From Paralvinella palmiformis (taxonomy: Eukaryota > Annelida > Polychaeta > Terebellida > Alvinellidae), in the NCBI GenBank assembly GCA_025642065.1, contig JAODUP010000353.1:57501-121500 (forward strand): a stretch of DNA of 64,000 nt. The letters are read 5' to 3'. Of this stretch, positions 23,998-34,777 are shown one piece after another (the first letter of the stretch is position 1; each line of letters begins with the position of its first letter). The notes beneath the pieces were generated by a model. That model saw only the letters and a program-made list of their open reading frames with translations. It was not told the origin of the DNA and ran no database searches. The position numbers and the translations under genes are program-made.

Positions 23998-25203
23998 ATG
24001 GCACTGGTTCATTCTGCGCCGCTTTCGGCTGCAGTAACAGGAAAAAGTATGCACAAATAAAGACATCCCGGAAAGTAAATGAAACCTGGTGTAAAAATTT
24101 GATATGATCTGGCTTTTTTTAGATAAAGGATATTTAAAAAAATAAGCATAACAATTTGAAGTAGACACACCCCTACTTGAATATTTAATGGTTATTTAAG
24201 CAATATCTACTGATCCTATTTGTTTCAGACAAAATATTATTAAATTTTATTGAAATAATATCAACCTATTAATCACAAATGGGTATGTAAGATAGTGTTA
24301 ATAATATAATTGGACTTATAATTACTAAAATTACATTACTATAATCAGTTAATATTTCCCTAATTACAATAATTATAAGTATCTGAGTATTCATGATCAT
24401 CAGCATCCATATTTATTTTTAAACCTAACCAATTGGTACTTATTGATATATATGGTTTCTATTTATAATTTAAATGTTACAAAATTAATTATTAAATACC
24501 TCAACTAGTGGTAGAAACATTCATTTTATTTATTTTCTAATGACAGAAATAAAGATGAGTTGATATGTTGTTGTCATTCAGATATATGATGAGGAAAGAT
24601 TTAAATTATTTGAATACAAATTGTAGAATGTATATGATATGCATTTCACTGAAACGGAATTCATGAACCAGACAAGAGATAAACTTATCTAGAATGCTAT
24701 TCCAACTATTTTGATGTACCAAATCCACCTCATGCATCCAATTAAATCAAAGAGGAAGGTATTAACAGATAGGAGACCTATACAGGAGACAGGGCCAGCT
24801 GTGATGGTAATTAATATTTATAAATATTAATGGTGAAATTTGGTATTATAAAATTAATTAAATAAGAAACAAGGCATCAAACCCATGAAATTTTGTCAGC
24901 CCATTTCATATCTTAATACAAAAAAAGAATTACCAGCACCTGAATTAGTACCTGAATGTTCAGCTCATGTGCTTTAATTGGTATACTTCTCTTCATAACT
25001 TAAATGTATATCAAATCAAATTCTTTAACCAACTTGAAAAAAGCAAAACATGTGTTTACACATTGTGTATGCACTTGGTTCAAGTCATTGTTTTACAAGG
25101 TATTGTTCTGTTTCAGTCCTTGAAGTTCTATGATGATGATGAGATACCATGTAAACAGGCCAATCTCTTGGATAGATTTACTGGTGTTGGATGTGATAGA
25201 TGA
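23998..25203 (+). pseudogene. Decayed THAP-domain gene, exon remnants
   Basis: Exon-like piece 1 (about 23998-24074) encodes 'SFCAAFGCSNRKKYAQ', the N-terminal Cys-x4-Cys of a THAP zinc finger, followed by a GT donor at 24075. The nearby ATG is out of frame with it. Piece 2 (24693-24806, bounded by 'tctag' and 'gtaatt') begins 'NAIPTI', like the closing AVPTIF motif of THAP domains, then shifts frame and reads 'KSKRKVLTDRRPIQETGP'. Piece 3 (25117-25203, after 'tttcag') encodes 'SLKFYDDDEIPCKQANLL' and stops. The middle of the THAP domain (Cys-x2-His) was not found. The order and splice borders suggest a former spliced gene or a THAP-type transposase. Assignment of piece 3 is uncertain. Confidence 0.42.
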
Positions 25204-26469
25204 TTTTGAGTTTTCTGTTATAGTAGTCAGTGCATGTGTTTATTACATCTCTGGGTATATTCTGTCTAACTTTAAACGGTTCACTGATCTGGACTAAATG
25301 TCATATTTGTAGTAGTGGTTGTTTAGAGCTGGAAGCAATTTGGGTTATTCTGTCCATTTGATAACAAATGACATTGAAACTGTAGATGACCCCATGGCAC
25401 AAGAGATTGATGCCACTTATTGTATGAAAGTAATAATTTCGCTATCTCTAACATGTTCACGCAAACATAAACATTGTTAATATGCCATGTATATTCTTTG
25501 TTCTCAGCTGGGCAGGCCTATATTGCATCTTCTATATTATTGAGGTGTAGACTTTAAATGAACTTTTTTAGTTAATATATAATAAACGGACATGATGAAT
25601 ATATGACATATGGTGGGAAGTTTGTACTGAATTGTGTTATGGTTGAGTTATAAAAGCTGTATATATCATTATATGTATATATCCAAATAAAAAAAATGTA
25701 TGGACTATGATAAACTGACATGATGAAAGTATGTTTGTATGCATTTACCTCATATATACCTAATTGTTTTCATTAAAATAACTTCTACACACAAAGCTGT
25801 GAAATAACCTAAGCCACGTTCAATTATTTTCTGATCAGCTGTCAAGTGATCGCAAATTGTAGGCTATGAATTATGTGACTGGGCTGTGAAATCACTTAAT
25901 TCTTTATTTACAGTTTCAGAGCTTCGTTTTTTTCGATATCATGTGTGCACAATTAAAGTGTTAATTAATAAAATAGTATGTGATCATGTAACATATAGTA
26001 CTAGTATTGGCAATTCATTTCAACCATGCGCACACATGTACATGATCACATGTGGACAACCAGAGGCTTTTCTTTATCTGAGAAATACCTCCGGTCGCTG
26101 GAAGCGCCACTGGTCCAAAATTCAACATGGCGCGGCAAGAGTAACTCTATATTTAAGCTCTTTGGTAATACAATATATTTTATTTATTTGGTAGTAACTG
26201 ATGGGCGATTAAAATCGAGGGCGCTGATTCCCGAAGGCGAATATAAAATGGGGCGAAACTAACTAAGAGGCGAATAATCCAGTTCCGCCAGTTCCTAATC
26301 AAGTTATAATATAAATACAATGTTATAAAGTTCTGGTTGACCTAATACAAACGTTAGTTAACGTCACTATTAACACTTATAATATACAATTACAGAACTT
26401 CCCACCTAATATAAGATTGTAGATGGTGAATAACCAACCTTTCATATATTGGTTAATTTGCTCAGTCTT
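25204..26469. other. Unassigned AT-rich DNA
   Basis: No gene recognised. Overlapping short open frames at 25886-26262 (+) show no motif. Confidence 0.35.
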
Positions 26470-29400
26470 CGTAACCAAAAGCTGTACCATTTCGTAACCA
26501 AAAACGATACGATTTCGTAACCAAAAGCATTACAGAGAGGGTGTGGATTGCAATCAACCTATCGACCCTTTGTAGATGAAAGTTAATTGATTTTCAATAT
26601 GCCGGGACAATAACCTGAAAACAATTAACGTCCATGTCATTATAGTTTCTATTTCAGATAATCATTATTTCACTAAAGATCCATTTACATTGTATATATT
26701 TTTTTGTTAATATTTATTTGTGTGAACTCTCAAAATAGATTGACAATAATTAACGTCATTTATTTATATTTCAGATACCCATTATTGGACTAAGTATGAG
26801 GATACATTGTGTACATATGTCTATAGCTATCCCAAATAGCACAGCTACATTGGGCCAACGTTGACATTGGTTGGCACGGTAGCGGCTGGCTTGCCATCAT
26901 TGGGCCAATCTATCACAGAAAGCTCAGTCGGGACAACGATACGACCGTCACCTTGTATATCGGCTTTCGCGAAGTAAGCAGTTTCAAACTGTGGATCTTA
27001 TACTTACAATTGTATCGACTAGAATAAATATCTGAAGCAAAAAGTCATGTATAAAGTAACATATATCCGTATAGGTACGTGGTGCATCTGAAAACATCGA
27101 AGTTTAAAGTAGTTTATTCTAAGAGGATATTCGGATTATTCCACACCATAATTAACTGCTGTCATCATTGGTAAGGGTAACGTAATCCTGTCAAAAATTC
27201 GGTGTTCATTAACATAGCCTACGGGTACTTTAATTAATTAAATTTTTGACACAAACACCACACATATATGCTTTTAACCAGTCACAGTATCGAACTGCCA
27301 CTGTCAGTCACGTACTGGATCGCTGATCTGTGAAAATCGACCTTAAACATTTGTCAGAAGTCAGCCTGTGACTTAGTGTGAGAAGTTTCACACCACAAGT
27401 CACTTTTCAAAAGGTGTATGTTGTTCTTAGATTTAATCGTGGCAAAGTCTAGATCATTATCATGCCATCAAAAATATTTTGCATCATACAACAATAAAAT
27501 ATCTGATTTTTTATTTGTCTTACCTTCTAAATACTTTATATGACATTAAATTATTATTATGCTTCAACTGATTTCTATACAAGTAGTTTTTCGATTTGAT
27601 TGTGATTTTCCCAATTGAATGTGGAGTTCTTGTTTCTGGTTGAATAATTGAAGATATATCATTAAAACCAATTAAGAAAAAATGCAGCTTAGTCAGCCGG
27701 CATAAACAGCGAAGGAATATTTGTGATGAAAAGTACAAAACAACTTCATTTGAATGAGTCTCGGCATTACAATAATTAATGGAGGATTTGCTGCAGATAA
27801 GGTTAAAGTAAAAAATCTAGTACGCCTTTCTAAGGAATCTTTTCCCTGGTTATATGGGAATAAATATGGAATTGCTACAACCCAGATTGCCGGGGTTATT
27901 AAAGATATGGATATTTAAATATATCAGGGTGTTAAGTTACTATATTTTAAGTTTCTTATATTTTTGTTACACATTTCTTGTTTGCCATATTCTAATTTTA
28001 TGGACGCTACGGTATTTAATTATTATTAAGTATTGTGTGCATTTTGATAGATTTATTGTTCACTGTTGCGAGAATGATATATTTTGCTTTTTTTAGGGTG
28101 TATTGTGAATTGTTTTTTGTTTTTTAATCTGGGATGGTTGTAGCGTACATATGTTTTTTAGAGAAAAATAATTCAAAACAGCTACCTTGCAAAGTAGGCA
28201 GGATATAGAGAGGTCGAAATTGAAGAAGACACATAAAATACGGTTATGCGACATACGATGGTGAAAGGAAGCAAAGAGGATTAAAGAAGAAACTTACGTT
28301 TTGAATTTAACAGTGTAATATGTTCATCAATATGTTCAACAACATAAATAAACAGTTATATGTTATTATTCGCAATAATATGACATGATGTATAGATAAT
28401 TCATATTAAAATATTAATATTAAGCTAAAATATATTACAATATGTGGGGAATAAAATAAGCGCGTTTGAGTTAGTAATAGATCTATCTGCCTGGGTTGGC
28501 TCACAATGAAATAGGTCATTTATTTGTACAATATATTTTGATAATCTAATTAAGTGGTTCTTTTTATATATGCATGCAAAACAAATAAATATATATATAT
28601 TCAAACTGTCCTACAAATGTCAAAGTACAATTAATGGCAATACATTGATATCTATACTTTATTATATTCTACAATGCTGCAGATTTGGAAAAGCTCAAGG
28701 CTGAAAACAAAGAAGTGAGTATGTCTGTCATATACATGTTCACTTAATAAGATGCGAGTTGTGTACCTGTTTGTCAAAACAAATGTGCTATTCTGTTTGC
28801 TATACAGCCATATTCTGATTTTACTATTTGGACTTATATTTCAGGGACGTATAAAGTTAACAATACCACATATATTCATTGCCAATTACACCGTGGAGTC
28901 ATTTTAGTTAAATTAAATAGGGTGATATTCAAGGATTGTATATTATTAGTAAATATTCAAATTTTCCAAAATGGCTGCTATTTGGAAAACTATATATTTT
29001 CATGTTATTTTTAAAACTTATTTCATGCTTCACTTTGTTTTCAAGTTTGCACACTAGTGTATATTCACTTAATATACTAGTATATTGTATAAAGTATGGG
29101 CACAGACATATTGGGATGGAAGCAATCGACTTTCTAGTTTAAATTAATGCTCCATCACAAATATTTTTTTATGTTTCAGTGCTTTTATGGCTGAGGACCT
29201 GCATATAACCACAGTAGTAGTGATTAATGTATCAAATAAATGATTAAATCTGAAATTTGTGTTCATTTGCTATTTCTCATTATGTACTCAATCGCATTGG
29301 GATACCACTGGCATAACGACATTGGCCGCATGTCGTTGTGCTGTCTGGGTTTATTTTATTAATATATTTATTTCAAACATTTTCCTGATCGTTATTCTAT

Positions 29401-29635
29401 AGTAATAGTAGACCTATGTGAACACTGTGAACACTGTTAAATTGCAATATACTGCCTATGTTGTATTATATAACATTAGTTTATATAAATGTGACCCGGA
29501 CATCAATCAATAGTGATATTAAATGTTTTATATTATAATTTTACTCTGGTTACAAAATAGAATGGTACGAAACCGTTTGGTAACGAATCATGTAGAAACC
29601 GACTGATACCTACGGTTTTGGTTACGAAACGACCT
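26470..29635. mobile_element. 3.17-kb block bounded by inverted 'cgtaaccaaaa' arrays
   Basis: The left end (26470-26527) has three copies of 'tttcgtaaccaaaa' spaced about 24 bp. The right end (29561-29635) holds inverted copies ('ttttggttacgaaacg', 'ggtacgaaaccgtttggtaacgaa'). The layout matches the 18861-22036 block: short motif arrays at both ends, facing inward, about 3.17 kb apart, with another element nested inside. No transposase was recognised. Confidence 0.5.
26831..29349. mobile_element. DNA element with 'cccaaatagcacag' inverted ends, nested
   Basis: The left end 'cccaaatagcacagctacattgg' and the reverse complement of the right end ('cccagacagcacaacgac') share the pattern ccca.a.agcaca. 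Both continue into 'tgggccaacgttg'-like words. The interior is AT-rich without a recognised transposase. Two splice-bounded scraps exist: 'cag|atttggaaaagctcaaggct...|gtgagt' near 28680-28712, and one ending with AATAAA near 29235. These could be fragments of a captured or pre-existing gene. Confidence 0.5.
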
Positions 29636-30404
29636 GATATTCCACAAAGATCTTCCTGGTTATTAAGTCAGCGTTATTCTTATTTTATGATTATATTATG
29701 ATTGAGACTAATAGTAATTAACAATTTTATTCATTTTAATGTTTTTGTTTTTCGTGCCATGTAAAAATTACATTATTAAGTGTTTCACTGTTTTCGACTA
29801 GAATTGTCGCCATGTCGGGTATCGTATTTTCACATTTGTATAATTTGACGAATGACGTTGTCAGAACTCAAACAGTTAGACCTCTAGTTACTTAGTAATC
29901 AGATTACTTAGTAATCAGAGTAACACTAATGACTAAACTAGTCTAAAGTAGACCTTTAGATTTAGTCATCAGTGTGACGACCCCAAACCTGTGAAGCCAC
30001 ACGGTTTTCCGGTCACCCGAAATATGCCCCAAACAATTTTTTAGCATATTTACAATAAACACACCAATTTGACATTTCAATAATCATAATGAATAAATAA
30101 ATTTACTATTAGTATTCCTCGACTAGAATAGATCTATCAGTTGTATAATTAGAGTTGCTACACCATTTTTTCATAATCATGATAATGATCAAAACAATTC
30201 CGAAATTGTTTGTGTGCTCTTCTTAAACTAGACTCTAGTTATAGATCTAGATATCTATGTGAAATTTATGAAGCAAGCAAATTTTTTATTTTTTAATCTT
30301 GCCTCAGTACACTACTTAATAACGAACCTGTACCAAAAATTTCATTCCCTTTTTAGGAACATTTTGAAGAAAAAAAAAACCCTGATAGCAGATATTTTAA
30401 GACT
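29636..30404. other. Unassigned AT-rich DNA
   Basis: No gene or element ends recognised. Confidence 0.35.
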
Positions 30405-32095
30405 GGCCTGTTTGGGAAATCCAAATAACAGTTTGGTGAAAATTAATCAGTATTTATTGAATAGTAATGGATGAGTAGGCACAGATGTGGCAATTTTTTT
30501 CTGACGGTGGCTCACACAAACGCGTCTGATTGTAACTTCAATTGGCAACAGGCTTGTCCTGGAAATACCAGAGTGGCAATTACTGGGTGGTATTTCCCAG
30601 GAAATACCGGCCTATCCAATACGGCAATAGTCACAAAGTGGGAAATAACCCCTTTTGTATGACAATACACTTCCACCACACTATAGGTTTTGTCTTGGCA
30701 CGTCACGTGTAGCATCATGTCCCAGTGCCGTACGCAGATTAATGTCATCTGTCTGGAGACAATACAGTTCTGGTAGGAGCTCTGGATTTTCCTCTAATAC
30801 ATACTCCTGAGCAGTCTCTATATGTTGCAGATGTAGATTCATACCGTGGTAGATTGGATGAAGCATGTTGGTGAGTTAATGTGTAGGTAGCTTGGTTAAA
30901 TCTCTTCGTGATTTTGGCTTTGTGAGTTTCTAGCACATTGCCTGCATGTAAGAGAATGGCACACCACTGCTCACAAGCATCTGCAATTGTAGCTATGTCT
31001 GCTTGTAGGCTATCCATTGCCACAGCAATAGGTTTGAGTTGCTCTTCCAGATGCTTGGCTTCATTATAGAGACCAACGTTGCGGACCAGGTTTCGTATTC
31101 TCAGATCAACGAGGTGTTCATTCTGGGCAATAATGAGCAGCATGAAGGGCCTATTCCTGATGTATGTATCAACACATATGAGTTGACTATCTATATCATT
31201 AGTATCAAGTGACCTCTTGTGTGGAGTATTCTTTGTGACTGCACCACGCTTTATCTTATGATTCCTTAGTCTATCACTCTCGCCACTGACCGACGTCTCA
31301 CAGTCCCTACACTTGTCAACGGTCTTGACATCTACTTCACACAAAGTGTACATATTACAGATAGGGTCTTTAGGCTTCATGGTGCGTGTATTGGTTGTGA
31401 ATCAAGTTATGTAATAACTTTATATAATGAAAATTGCCACGATATTTACCACATCCCCACTAACCACTGAGATGATGTGACTTCATGTGCCAGGCCAGTA
31501 TGTGATTTCAGTTGTGAATCTATTGTTTGGGGATTAGAGATCATCCCCCATCCAGTGTCACTTTCAATTGGGGGCTCTATTAGCAATTTGGGAGATCATT
31601 GGCTTGTTTAACGGATCATGACAATATGGGTTTTTTCATGATGGTATTGAATTTCTCACTGTTTCCTGGTAATTACTGGTATTTTCCACCATCCTGGGAA
31701 ATACTCTTATTTCCCGGTCAATCGACAACCCTGTTATTAATTAATTGTTTCACAGCTCCTCAGGAGGTACCGGTAGGCAACAGCGTGTGGCTATCAAGTA
31801 TTATTACACAAACTTTTAAAAACTTGCATGTTTGTGAGATCCAAATAACAGTTTGGTGAAAATTAATCGTTATTTATTGAATAATAATGGATTACTAGAC
31901 AATGATCTGGTGAATTTGTTCCAATTCTGGCTCTTATTGGGTTGAATCCTGTGATGATTTGTATGAAGAATGGCCCAAAACTTCTTTCCTTCAACTGGTA
32001 GGAAATATGACGTGCGTATAACTATAAGTCAAGGTGCTTCTGAGAACTCCATTTTCCCTCCCCCAAAAATCAACTTAACCACGAGTATATATGGT
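30405..32095. mobile_element. Old DNA element related to the intronic 38694-39570 element
   Basis: Shares ordered words with 38694-39570: 'atccaaataacagtttggtgaaaa' (here at both about 30420 and 31840), 'cgtctgattgtaacttcaattggcaa', 'ttattaatt.attg.ttcacagc' and a right end 'cttctgagaactcc...aaaaatcaactta.ccacgagtat'. It is interrupted by the hAT copy at 30549-31733. Confidence 0.6.
30549..31733 (-). mobile_element. hAT transposon remnant (BED-hAT type), 1185 bp
   Basis: Ends 'caggcttgtcctggaaatacc' and, reverse-complemented, 'cagggttgtcgattgaccggga' begin with the CAG(G).TTGTC pattern of hAT inverted repeats. Subterminal 'cctgggaaata' motifs occur near both ends. Minus strand 30745-31380 encodes hAT transposase C-terminal motifs ('LEEQLKPIAVAMDSLQADI', 'ADACEQWCAILL', 'ITKRFNQATYTLTH'). 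A frame change then continues at 30681-30866 with 'MLHPIYHGMNLHLQH' and 'EYVLEENPELLPEL'. The N-terminal half is missing and the copy is non-functional. Confidence 0.78.
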
Positions 32096-32129
32096 ATTAA
32101 AAATTATACTTACAATTACATGTATATGT

Positions 32130-32181
32130 GTGTTTTATATATATATATATATATATTGTGTGTGTGTGTGTGTGTGTGTGT
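32130..32181. repeat. (TA)n-(TG)n microsatellite
   Basis: TA run followed by TG run. Confidence 0.95.
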
Positions 32182-32200
32182 GGTTCATTCTATATAAAAG

Positions 32201-32392
32201 GGGCACTTCCGTGGTCTAGCGGTAGCGTGTTGGACCACAGATCACTACCACCCATATTCGAACCTCGGCGTGGGCATATCTGAAGGGTGTTTCATCTTTG
32301 ACTTCGCTTCATTACCTTTGGAGGTCGCTCGGCCCGTTTAGCCTACCATGTGCACAAAAGTGGCCGTAAACCATCAATCATCATCATCTACA
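32201..32392 (+). mobile_element. SINE-A copy, tRNA-derived
   Basis: Full-length match to the copy at 33272. The A box 'tggtctagcgg' and B-box region 'atattcgaacctcgg' form the tRNA-like head. The body 'ggaggtcgctcggcccgtttagcctacc' and 'gtgcacaaaagtggccgtaaa' follow, with a short ATC tail. No clear target duplication is seen. Confidence 0.88.
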
Positions 32393-32675
32393 TGTAGTCT
32401 ACACTACTTAGACACATTATAAGAGACTAAATAATAACAATATGTTTTACTTTCCAGAATTGTTGTAAAATTAATCAATTGGCTGAAAATGATAGAACCA
32501 ATTGATTGTCCTCCATTTAAGTAGTTCAGAGTAGATTGTCCCCCTGAGAATTCACTTTGGCTTGTCTTTTCAGGTAATTTTTTATGACAATATATTCATG
32601 ACACAAGAAAACATCACAAGTTTGTCAGTTTGTCCTAAACCAGCCAGGACGCAACATCAACGCTTATCTAATTAC

Positions 32676-33050
32676 CATTGTCAACCTAATCACTGTCAAC
32701 CTAATCACTGTCAACCTAATCACTGTCAACCTAATCACTGTCAACCTAATCACTGTCAACCTAATCACTGTCAACCTAATCACTGTCAACCTAATCACTG
32801 TCAACCTAATCACTGTCAACCTAATCACTGTCAACCTAATCACTGTCAACCTAATCACTGTCAACCTAATCACTGTCAACCTAATCACTGTCAACCTAAT
32901 CACTGTCAACCTAATCACTGTCAACCTAATCACTGTCAACCTAATCACTGTCAACCTAATCACTGTCAACCTAATCACTGTCAACCTAATCACTGTCAAC
33001 CTAATCACTGTCAACCTAATCACTGTCAACCTAATCACTGTCAACCTAAT
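32676..33050. repeat. 25-copy, near-perfect 15-bp array
   Basis: Exactly 375 bp of 'cactgtcaacctaat'. Only the first unit differs by a base ('cattg'); the other 24 read as identical. Both strands are open across it (HCQPN repeats on +, TVIRL on -) because the unit has no stop in those frames. This is a property of the array, not evidence of a protein. Confidence 0.98.
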
Positions 33051-33271
33051 CATTGTGCATTATAAAAGCTAGGTCTACTGTTGGTTGTTCGACGTGGCAA
33101 CAAGGTTCGGCGATAGAGGTCTTGAGGAACTGAACATCTCAAGTAAATCGTACCTTCACTATTAGATTGTCCAACTCCTATACTAGGTGTACCACTGACC
33201 TTGATTCTTTTCAAGGACATTGGCGCTATATAATTTTTTTATTATCTTCATTCGTACATTCAAAACAGGAA

Positions 33272-33465
33272 GTTTGGCACCTCCGTGGTCTAGCGGTAGC
33301 GTGCTGGACCACGGATCACTACCACCCGTGTTCGAATCCCGGGCATGGGCATATCTGAAGGTTGTTTCGTCTTTCGCTTCATCTCATTACCTCTGGAGGT
33401 CGCTCGGCCCGTTTAGCCTACTTTGTGCACAAAAGTGGCCGTAAAACATCAACCATCAGTCATCA
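33272..33465 (+). mobile_element. SINE-A, full-length reference copy (194 bp)
   Basis: Bounded by the perfect 12-bp target duplication 'tcaaaacaggaa' (33260-33271 and 33466-33477). RNA polymerase III A box 'tggtctagcgg' at 33286-33296 and B box 'gtgttcgaatccc' at about 33328-33340, in a tRNA-like head. The body has 'ggaggtcgctcggcccgttta' and 'gtgcacaaaagtggccgtaaa', and the tail is short CATCATC. The intact duplication and promoter boxes make this the youngest-looking SINE-A here. Confidence 0.93.
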
Positions 33466-33639
33466 TCAAAACAGGAAATTAGCATCTAAAGCTAAAATTT
33501 CATATATACCCAGTAGTCTATGAACCAGAACCTAGATTTTTTAGATTGACCATATCCCACAGTGATTGTTTGTTAGTCTGGTATCTGAGGATTCCAAAAA
33601 ACTGTGATGGACGTTTTGGAAGAGTAGCTTAATGTCTGT

Positions 33640-33669
33640 ATGGCGGCCATCTTTAAAGATGGCCGCCAT
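33640..33669. other. 30-bp perfect palindrome
   Basis: Reads 'atggcggccatcttt' followed immediately by its exact reverse complement, centred on TTTAAA, with no spacer. It is GC-rich in AT-rich surroundings. It could extrude a hairpin, be the closing point of a foldback element, or contain head-to-head protein-binding words (GGCGGCCATCTT resembles YY1-type ATGGCGGC sites). Function not known. Confidence 0.9.
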
Positions 33670-34163
33670 TTTGGGACTGAAATATGATACTTCATAAAAA
33701 TGACTCTAACCACGTGACCTACAGACATGTGGTTTTCGTTATTATGTTCATCTTCGGATACGCTTCTTATGATGTATATATTGTCTCCCTTAATTACGAC
33801 TGGCTGTTTCAAATTGAAGAAATAATGTAAAAACTTTAGTAAAGTTTATCAGTAAATATCACCATGGAGACTTTGGTCTGGCTCATGGACTAATATGTGG
33901 CATGGAAAAGCACGTAATCGGATGAGAGGTGTCACCTTCTGACCTCTCTGATGATGTTTATTGTCATAGGTGTTGATGTGTTCACAGAGCGGGCGGTTTT
34001 CCTCGATGTTAAATGTCGGCTCTGACCCGTTCCACGAGATACCTGAGCCTCCTCGAAATGATCAGATTTAAGCTGTTCAGTTCTCCTTTCGCTACTTGCT
34101 GGCCTTTTCTCGTGTTCATTGTGTACTTTGGCTATAGTACTGCAATGATACTGCTTCCTTGTA

Positions 34164-34316
34164 CTTGGGCGCCTCCGTGTTCGAATCCCGGCGTGGGAAT
34201 ATCTGAAAGTTGTTTCGTCTTTCGTTTCGTCTCATTGCCCTTTGGAGGTCACTCGGCCCGTTTAGCCTACCGTGTGCACAAAAGTGGCCGTAAAACGTCA
34301 ATCATCGTCAGTCATC
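34164..34316 (+). mobile_element. SINE-A copy with A-box region deleted
   Basis: Target duplication 'gcttccttgta' at 34153-34163 and 34317-34327. The head keeps 'gcgcctccgtg' then jumps to the B box 'ttcgaatcccggcgtggg', so about 45 bp including the A box is missing. The rest matches the reference copy. Confidence 0.88.
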
Positions 34317-34777
34317 GCTTCCTTGTAATTGACTAATTTCTGTTATTCCATGATTTTCGTTGTTAACCAGTAACTTAATCCATTACCATCCTATTAATAT
34401 ATCCTGGAAAAGTAAAACCAAACACTTATATATTAGCATAACTTTCTGACATCTCTAAGATGTTATAAAAAATAGATCTTTCAAAAATGCTAATTCCTCC
34501 CGAAATAGAGTACATTCCAAACACTGTGCCAGAAGCAACTAACATTTATATATAAAATATGTAATATGGAGTATTTTTGGAATCGTATTGGATCCTGTAC
34601 GTGAAGGCGTTTTAACAGGTTTTATGATTAGAAAACATTGATACAAGAAATGATAACACTGATGCACTAAAATAAACAAATGTTATGTTTAACATCAATA
34701 ACAGATAATCCTTCTTCCCAGATAAAGGAATTGAACCCTGTGTCTGTCGAGACGTCTACGCATAAAGGTAACCAGTT

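Noticed and set aside
32676..33050. CRISPR-like array
   Set aside because: Units are contiguous with no unique spacers, in eukaryotic DNA.
32562..33065. 167-aa open frame with HCQPN repeats, and the 129-aa minus-strand frame with TVIRL repeats
   Set aside because: Both are open only because a 15-bp unit without stops is repeated 25 times; no start context, splice support or non-repeat domain.
33286..33340. Functional tRNA gene
   Set aside because: A and B boxes belong to a SINE head: no paired acceptor stem, continuous SINE body, several copies with target duplications.
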